Below are positions 48,800-64,000 of a stretch of 64,000 nt of DNA, one piece after another. Source of the DNA: Littorina saxatilis. Its lineage: Eukaryota > Mollusca > Gastropoda > Littorinimorpha > Littorinidae. Location: contig NC_090252.1 in NCBI RefSeq assembly GCF_037325665.1, positions 54,067,591 to 54,131,590 on the forward strand, in the 5' to 3' direction. Under the pieces are notes generated by a model that saw nothing but the letters and a program-made list of their open reading frames with translations, searched no databases and had not been told where the DNA came from. Numbering within the stretch: position 1 is the stretch's first letter; the number at the start of each line of letters is the position of its first letter. The translations under genes and the position numbers were made by a program.

Positions 48800-51287
48800 T
48801 AATGCATTTCTATAACTAACTTATAACAAAAACCCAGCTTGTTTCTGTCATAAAGTGTGTCTAACATATGAGTTTATCCACTGTCCGACCCATCCAATGT
48901 AAAATAACCAATTTTTTTTCTCGATAATTAGATAATTGGTCAGCGGAAAACTACAGGGGACGGGGCATCGTAAGCTTGCTTACGATGGGTAAGGGAGCGA
49001 ACTGGTAAGAGTTAACCGTCTTCTTGAAGTTTCAGCAACAAATCATGCCATGTTTAGTGAAAACTATCTATGACGAATGACCAATCTCTTAAGAGTAGTG
49101 TGGAGTGCAAAGACAACAGCAATATTCACTTCTCAAACTAAAAGCGCTTTCGTAACGAAAAACTTGTTGGTTGACCACAGATAGAGAAAGCCTAAAAATT
49201 GACCAGTACTATCTATAACCATGTCGCAACTGGTACCGCCCTTGCCAAGCAAGTCTTACATAAGTCCATGCAACACACTGCCTGAGAACATACAGAGACC
49301 ATGAGGACCACATTGTCAGGCTACGAGAACTTTCCGCAATCAACGCATTCATTAAAAATGTGTGGTATAGCTACAGGTTTCCCAAGTAACTCATCCGCGA
49401 GATGTGGAGCAGGGGTCTCTCTCCCACAAGTCAATAAATCCATGCAATATTCTATCATCAACCCACGTATCGCCAGTAATCTATAAACCATCACAAATAC
49501 GCACTCACACATACACACGCACATACCAAGTAAACACACACACACACACACACACAGACTGACAATTAAATTCATCATGACAAGAACATCACTGTTACTT
49601 AGAATCAGTTGGTAAAACTCAACTGAAGGTTAGACAACCCCACAGTCAACTACAATTATTTTTAAAAAAACAAAGAAATAAAAAAGAGAAAATATTCTTC
49701 AATCTCTGATGTTGCAGAAAGAGGGTGACTGACGCCAGAACATGCAACCAGAAATACACACATTACGAGAAACGTTACAACTCTTCACTCGCTCGCTCAC
49801 TCCTTCATGCACATGTTTGAACAATTCTGCTGCACGCTGAGAACAGCTGCACACATTTTTATCATTAAAAACAACTTTTACAAGTGAATTTTCTGTACAG
49901 ATACACACATTTTCCACCCAAAATAAATAAAACCATCAACTACTGTACTAACAGCCTGGCTGCAGGGGAAAATGTACATGGTAGGGGGTACAAGTGCCGC
50001 GTGAGAAACGTGAAGGGGGAATAAAAAAGCAAGCAAACAGGCCAGCATTTGTTGAAACATCTCTGCCTGGACAAAGGCTGTTCAACACACACTTGCCGAT
50101 CAAGCGCAGCATGGAATCTATCATAAAACCATTTGCTTTTTGAGTTTAGGATCGCACACTCAAATGAGGGAGTCGGATAGATAGATGTCAGCTTGTTTTT
50201 TTCTTTCTTTTCGATTTTTTCTTTCTGCCGACTTTAAAGCTTGTATGCTGGAATGCACAGAATGTAAAAGACGCAAGCAAACAGAGCGGTCTGTCGAGAC
50301 ACAAGTGTGGCCTGTTCATGCACTCTTGACAGAGCCAGTGGCAGGCAATGGAAATGGCAGAAGCACGATATTTGGGGAAGGTTTATTATTCCACTGGAAG
50401 TATGCTTTCTTAAAAATCCATTTTTAAAACTGCCAGGACCAAGGGAAGATAACCAGTCTTGCTTCTGAAGCTTTTTCTCATGAAAAATTTACGCTGAAAC
50501 AGAGGGAAAATTTCAGTTTCAGATCATTCCGTTTCGACTCGCCAGAGAACGCAAGTATTTTCTTCATCCGCCACATCTGATATTGGAGACGTTTCTCAAA
50601 GAGTATCTTGACGTACCATCTCGGTCCTAAGAATCTACAAAGATTTGAGAGACAAACCGTATAATCAAAAGAACAAAAATGAGCAAATTAAATTCTTGCA
50701 AAAAGTTAGCAGAACTTCTACTCTGTAATTGCTCTTGACATGAAGAATTGTAAAAATAAAAAAATCAGCTGCAGGCAATGGACCAATGTTGTCTACTATC
50801 ACCTTCTGCCGCTTTTTCGTTGTGTGGTAATATTCTTGTGTTATACTTGACCGAGACGGCCGCAAAGCGTGTCCATGCCTGAACTAAACTCTACATAATG
50901 TGACAAAATATGCTACATAAACTGAGGCGGGGGAAATTCTCTAATATAGCGTGCCACAGCTGCTCTGATGTAGAAATACTATAAAAACGTCAAATGATAA
51001 GCTGCGTACGCCAGGATGAAACAACTTCTGTATCCAAGACAAAATACATGTGGGGTAAATTATGCCGATGAAAAGCTTTGGAATTAGAATGGAGATGTAA
51101 ACTAATCCTTTTACTTTCGTATAACTGATGATTTGTGTAGAACAACACTTATAAAACAATGTAACAGTTTTTCCCACACAACACTGAATTCCTCAAATTT
51201 ATTCATCCTTTCAATCTTCTAACATTCTAAATCTTGGAGCGACTTCAACAACTTTATGCTTTATCAGTTTTAATTATCAAAAACAAA
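48800..51287. other. No coding gene seen
   Basis: Single-copy-looking sequence with a CA/TG microsatellite (49538-49558). On the - strand AATAAA occurs near 51199 and 50384, so a long GSK3 3' UTR could reach here. This is a guess. Confidence 0.4.
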
Positions 51288-52044
51288 CAAGTCGCGTAAG
51301 GCGAAAATACAACATTTAGTCAAGCTCAGTTGAACTCACAGAATGAAACTGAACGCATTGCATTTTTTCCGCAAGAACGTACACTCATAGCATCGTCTGT
51401 CCACCGCTTGTGGCAAAGGCAGTGAAATTAACAATCCAGAAAAGCGCGGGAGCGTTTGCGCTGAGGAGGATAGCCCGCTTTTCTATATCTCTATTCTTTT
51501 TAACTCTCTGAACGTGTTTTTAATCCAAACATATCATATCTATATGTTTTTGGAATCAGGAACGGACAAGGAATAAGATGAAATTGTTTTTAAATCGATT
51601 TCGAAAATTTAATTTTAATCATAATTTTTATATTGTTAATTTTCAGAGCTTGTTTTTAATCCGAATATAACATATTTATATGTTTTTTGAATCAGAAAAT
51701 GATGAAGAATACGATAAACGTAATTTTGTATCGTTTTATTAAAAAATAGTTTAAATTACAATTTTCTGATTTTTAATGACCAAAGTCATCAATTAATTTT
51801 TAAGCCTCCAAGCTAAAATGCAATACCAAAGTCCGGCCTTCGTCGAAGATTGCTTGGCCAAAATTTCAATCAATTTGATTGAAAAATGAGGGTGTGACAG
51901 TGCCGCCTCAACTTTTACAAAATGCCGGATATGACGTCATCAAAGACATTTAACGAAAAAATGAAAAAAACGTCTGGGGATATCATACCCAGGAACTATC
52001 ATGAAATATTTCAGAAAGATCGGTCCAGTAGTTTACTCTGAATC

Positions 52045-52075
<31 letters not shown>

Positions 52076-52138
52076 CATGACCCTCGTCTCGATTCCCCCC
52101 TCTATGTTAAAACATTTAGTCAAAACTTGACTAAATGT
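51288..52138 (-). mobile_element. 0.86 kb repeat family, copy 3 (reversed)
   Basis: It starts caagtcgcgtaaggcg and ends aaacttgactaaatgt, the reverse of copies 1, 2 and 4. Confidence 0.88.
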
Positions 52139-54845
52139 AAAAAAAGAAGAGAAAATGTCAATTAAATGGGGAAAGCGCCAAAAAAACCTTAAATGGGATA
52201 GAAGGCAGATGGGATTAAATAACAGCTAAAAACATACTTTACAGCCAATTTCATCATAAATAAATCAAACAACACAAAATGCACAGCCTTATTTTTTTTT
52301 AAATCAGGCAAAGACTCTGAGGAGGGACGCATCACTTCACATCTAGCTGCTAATGATACACATTTAACTTTACTTCTAACCTCTTAATTCCAATTAACTA
52401 CAGGAAAGGGGGAGCAGAAAAAAGGGTTAGAAGGAACGAAAGATCCACATCTCGGGCTAAAATTGCAGTGTGCTGATTCAGAAGAAAAAAACTCAGATAA
52501 AAATAGTTTCGTTAAATAGTCCCAGGCATCGAACAGACCATGCCATTTCCGTCAATCTATGAGATACATGTAATACAATAATTACTAGACTCCTTTGTGA
52601 ACAAATAAACGACATAAAAGAAGAAAGAGGCTCGACAGCAGAAATCAAGCAAAAAGAACAACGAAACTCCAATGGATTTTCCCTCCATGTCTGAACAAGG
52701 TAAGTACGAGATCCTAGCGTCAGGATATTATGGGCTTGCGTCCCTTGACAAGAAAGAGCTAGAGAAGGGTGCCGGAGCATCAGAAAAGAGGGGGGGGGGG
52801 GGGGGGGGAAATCCTTGGTTTCAACCACACTTTATGAGATACGAAAAATTCTAAACACACCAAGACGTCTCTTCTGGACCCTCCCTGCCAAACTGAAATC
52901 TTCGACGCCAAAAGTGAAACAAAATTCGAAGTCACATGGTGATTCATGGTTTCACATGAAAGTCTTGTCGCCTTCTGTGTCTATTTCTTGAGGAAGAGAC
53001 AAGATATTTCGAGAATGAAGGTCGTATCAGCGTCTTAGCGACATTTGCACTGGAAGAGTAGTCGTAAGCTTTCCACCAGTCTGTGGATGTGAACATATCG
53101 TATATAATTCAGCGTAACCACATTCAGATACTGATATGTAGGAAACAAAGAAGCATGTGTTTGAACATGATCAAACTTCTATGTTTTCTGAAATATTGTT
53201 AGACGTTGAACCCTCCCTACCAGTGAAAATGTCAGGGGAAATATTCGCCCAAGGCAGACTGTCTTTTAAGTTTAAAAGCCTGAATGAAGTGTGGGCTGAA
53301 ATGTGTCGTTTCCACAGACAAATGTCCTTCAAGACATGAAATAAATGTAGAGAAGCAATTCACCAGACAGGTCTGTGTTCCACGCACGTGGGGCGCTGCA
53401 AAGCATCATCAACCCACACTCTTAAAAGCGCAAAACACCAGAAAAATAATGTTGACAATGTACATGCTACTGCTGCAAAGACGTGACAAGTCAGACTGAT
53501 TGACTTCTGCTACCAGCAACACGTTCCGTTCAAGATGGAAGGAGAGGAAACTATTTACAATAGGGGCATGCACTTCACATTAAAAAAAACACAAAAAAAG
53601 TGATGCTTTCTTTAAAAACTGCTGGCACGAGAAACATTAACTTTCATGATAAAAACATTTTCTGCGCATCGATGATCACATATGAGCAAACTATCGACTA
53701 CCAGCCACAGTTCATGCACACAGATGTTCGCACACAAACATACACATTCTCTCTCTTTCTCGTCTCTGTTTTCCACCCACATGCATTCTCAGGCTTAACA
53801 AAAATCTCCTGAACATCCATCCGTCAAAAGGGGCAATCAGCCGCTATGAAAAATGACAATGAACAACCCATGCACTTGCAGAGGCCTGAGGGGGTGGGGG
53901 CGGAAGAGGGGTGACAGTGGTGGGGGTGGTGGTGGCGGCATATTAAAAAGAAAAAAAAAGGTTGAGAGAAGCAGCACAGAAACAGAAAGTGTACAAAAAC
54001 ACGCAAAGCCTCGAAACATGGGAAGGCAGATGAAACGTGCAAACTGACCGTAGTCAGCGAACAGACAAAACGATTCATTGACAAATAACCCCACCAAAGC
54101 AACCTCTTCTCAGCCTCACAAATTTAGGACGCATTCTCACTTTTCCCATATTATTATCATTAAAGGACAAACAGACAGGTGGGGGTGCACAGTGTTATTC
54201 AATCAACGCCCAACAGAACAGAAGATGAGAAATGCACAGAGCACACGTCTTCAACGCCTTTAAATGCTCACAACTAGTCAACTCAGACAGTCATTCCCTG
54301 CTGAGCAACTAATTTTTTCGCCTTTTAATATTTTGTTAAACTTTCGTCTGATATTGTTTCCACTTTCGCACACTGTTCTATGTGCGTTTCTGAAACCCAA
54401 GCCTTTTTTAACAGTCACTGCTGTGCAGGCAGCAACTTCTGCTCCTGTAACTTACGTTAAAAACAGCAAACAGTTAAAATAACCACTCATCAAAACCTCT
54501 AATCAATAAATCAGATGGCAAACGTTGAAGAAGAATAAGGTGCCTTCTGTCTCTCAAAAATGATTCAAGAGCGAGAGAGGGAGAGAGAGAGAGAGAGGGA
54601 GGGGGGGGGGGGGGGGTGAGAGGGGTAGCGAGGGAGAACACAAGCTCACTTTCACTACACTGTAATGCTCAGAGTCAATGCACGTACACATAGTTTTTTC
54701 CCCAGCAGCCAAGCCTCAGACATGAAGAAACAAGAGAGTGGGGGTGGGGTGCTGGGGGGGGGGGGGGGGGGGAGGGGGCAGGTGGGTGGATGGGATGGAG
54801 GGTGGGAGGAGTTGCAGGGAAAGACGGCTAACGCTTCCACTCTCA
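52139..54845 (-). other. Downstream of GSK3 stop; probable 3' UTR start
   Basis: Directly after the GSK3 stop on the - strand. It contains G/C runs (52790-52808, 54600-54615, 54755-54772) and GA repeats (54575-54600). No further coding exon is recognised. GSK3 mRNAs often have long 3' UTRs. Confidence 0.45.
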
Positions 54846-62291
<7,446 letters not shown>

Positions 62292-64000
62292 CTGAAAACA
62301 AGAAAAAAGAATAGTCAGCAGTGTAACATTAACAATACACACACACAAACACAAAGAAAATGCTTAGAAATCTAAAAAAAAAAAAAAAAAAAAATAGAAA
62401 GCAAGGGAGACTGTGACTGAGAGACAGAAAACAAATTGGAAGTCTCGGAACGTTAGAAGTCGATCTATTTCAGATTTCAAACAAAGCGTTCCTATTTAAA
62501 AACTGGAAGATCCTCTTCAATGACTTCATTACGCTTTTAATTCATAAGCAAAATATGCTACCTGCAAAACTGAGCACAAAAAAATCTCTAATTCTAAACC
62601 AACAAATGCCTTGGCTTCACACTGGCATTGTTTTGTCCCTTCCCTCCCACATACACTCTCTCTCTCTCTGTCACGATCTAATGACATAGACCAAGAAAGT
62701 GTCACTCAGTGGGGTGCCTTCTCTTGGTCAATTGCGACTGAAAGCGCCTGTGCGTGAGTCGGGGCTATACGGCAGAGTTTTGCTGACAGCGCAGAGCACG
62801 CGGAGATTGTGCCGCACGGATTTTTCGGGGGTAATTCTGCTTTGCGAGGCAGAATTGTGGATAGCTGAACTTGATATGTGACAAGGTTAGTCACGTGTTA
62901 TTGTCAAGGTTGTCTGTCTGAGACACTATAACTGGACACTTTACACTCAGCGACAAGAGGAGAAGGATCGATACAGCGGTTTCTAGAGTATGAGGGTCTT
63001 CACCGAATAGAATATTCGGGCACTCTAGAGGAACTTCAACGAGATATCACCTTCTCACCGCCACATGTTCGCTGAGGACGAGTCGTCAATTTTCCTTCGC
63101 CGTGCGATGGTCTTCGCATAAGTATTCGGCAAGGGTTTTTTGGATGTTGTTGTCACTGTTGACGAACAGAGGCCATTCCAGGGAGGAAGCGGGTTTTGCT
63201 TCCATGAGAGTGCTACATTCATAGGCTGTTTGAGGTAATAAATCATTATATAACGCTGTTGACGAGTCTGTGTTTGTGGAATGAAATACTCTCTGTTGTT
63301 CTTTCCAGGTTAGCGCATAATTTGCTCTCTGTGACGCTAAAATACTCATCTGTATATGGTTTTTGCAGATAGGGAGAGAAGGACGGAAATCGGCTGTTTT
63401 GTTGTTGTGAAAAGTCCATTTGTGCAGGCCCACGTGCTCGATGAGATATGTAAAGATGACATGTTTAAAGGTGGAGGGTGAGGGGTAGCTGACATGTTTA
63501 GTGCACCGATGCTTTCTGTTTGCAGCCTTTTCCTAACTTCTGTTCGGCTGCCTTTTGCGGGACACTGCTAGCTGCAGACGTGTTAACCAGCAAACCGGCT
63601 AACCAGCGAACCGGCTAACCAGCTAACCAGCGAACCGGCTAACCAGCTAACCAGCGACTGGGTGCGGCGCCTGATGCCTCCACAGTTCCCTGCTTCGTCA
63701 CCACGCTAACCAGCACTTCATTCGACGGAGCAGTTGTGGGGGCTAAAAGACTAATTACAGGCCGTCCACCCAGTGGCCAAAGAAAGCTAAGTGCACCATG
63801 TCTTATGCACCCCGTTGACCACCGTTGTCATTTATGCTATCTGTGATTATTTTCGAGTAGTGACGACGTGGGGTGTGTGACACCTGCATGAACTAGCACT
63901 TTTGGAGCAGAACAGTCGTATTTTCTTATCTTTACACAGGATCAGCGTGTTACTATAATTTTCTATATTCTAACTGGCATTTTGTCAGTGACCATTGGGT
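62292..64000. other. GSK3 intron, no exon seen
   Basis: I looked on the - strand for the preceding GSK3 exon (it should contain VAIKKVL and ELQIMRKL) and did not find it. There is a poly-A run at 62372-62393 and a short minisatellite near 63585-63655. The ~115-residue frame at 63086-63433 has no recognised domain. Confidence 0.55.
63585..63657. repeat. ~9/18 bp minisatellite (gctaaccagc)
   Basis: aaccggctaaccagcgaacc and aaccagctaaccagc repeat about four times. Confidence 0.9.

Noticed and set aside
63086-63433. 115-residue frame on the - strand as an upstream GSK3 exon
   Set aside because: It lacks any GSK3 N-lobe motif and has no matching splice phase.

Overview
The window is animal nuclear DNA, most likely from a mollusc and probably a marine caenogastropod snail. 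The evidence is genes split by GT-AG introns, long introns full of transposable elements, tRNA-type SINEs, Tc1, BEL/Pao and DIRS elements, and snail-like dispersed repeats. The species is inference; the two host genes are not.

Host genes. (1) An LRRC58 orthologue lies on the + strand in four coding exons (16019-16494, 25086-25341, 25730-25877, 28055-28245), giving a 356-residue protein. Its 8.6 kb first intron is packed with repeats. (2) A GSK3 (glycogen synthase kinase 3 / shaggy) orthologue lies on the - strand in six exons (62181-62291, 60556-60686, 59127-59233, 57876-58069, 56919-57105, 54846-55024). These encode everything from the middle of the N-lobe to the stop codon. The 5' exons, with the glycine loop and catalytic lysine, are beyond the right edge. 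The last exon is read in a frame with no obvious ORF start, and I placed it from the conserved phase-1 splice junction.

Layout. 1-3853: a G-run minisatellite interrupted by a self-nested 0.8 kb mobile element. 3854-4353: a perfect foldback element. 5614-14245: a 36-40 bp satellite split by a young, incomplete BEL/Pao element (5898-13991) with two 1479 bp LTRs. 14616-15330: a MITE and CT repeats. 16019-28245: LRRC58, whose introns hold a TIR element with a PHD/FLYWCH fragment, a LINE 3' end, SINEs, MITEs and a 17-unit array of 101 bp. 29188-30703: an apparently whole Tc1 transposon. 31310-38285: MITEs, SINEs, and two copies each of a ~0.86 kb and a ~0.69 kb repeat (one ~0.69 kb copy lies further right, in GSK3). 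38461-44185: a DIRS element. 44499-47085: SINE and MITE clusters. 47087-54845: mostly unassigned, perhaps partly GSK3 3' UTR. 54846-62291: GSK3 with TE-filled introns. 62292-64000: unassigned.

The two host genes are not visibly linked in function. Most of the information here lies in element biology: target-site duplications, nesting, an empty-site paralogue, and repeat families that carry nuclear-receptor-like and CRE-like motifs. I see no new defence or metabolic system.
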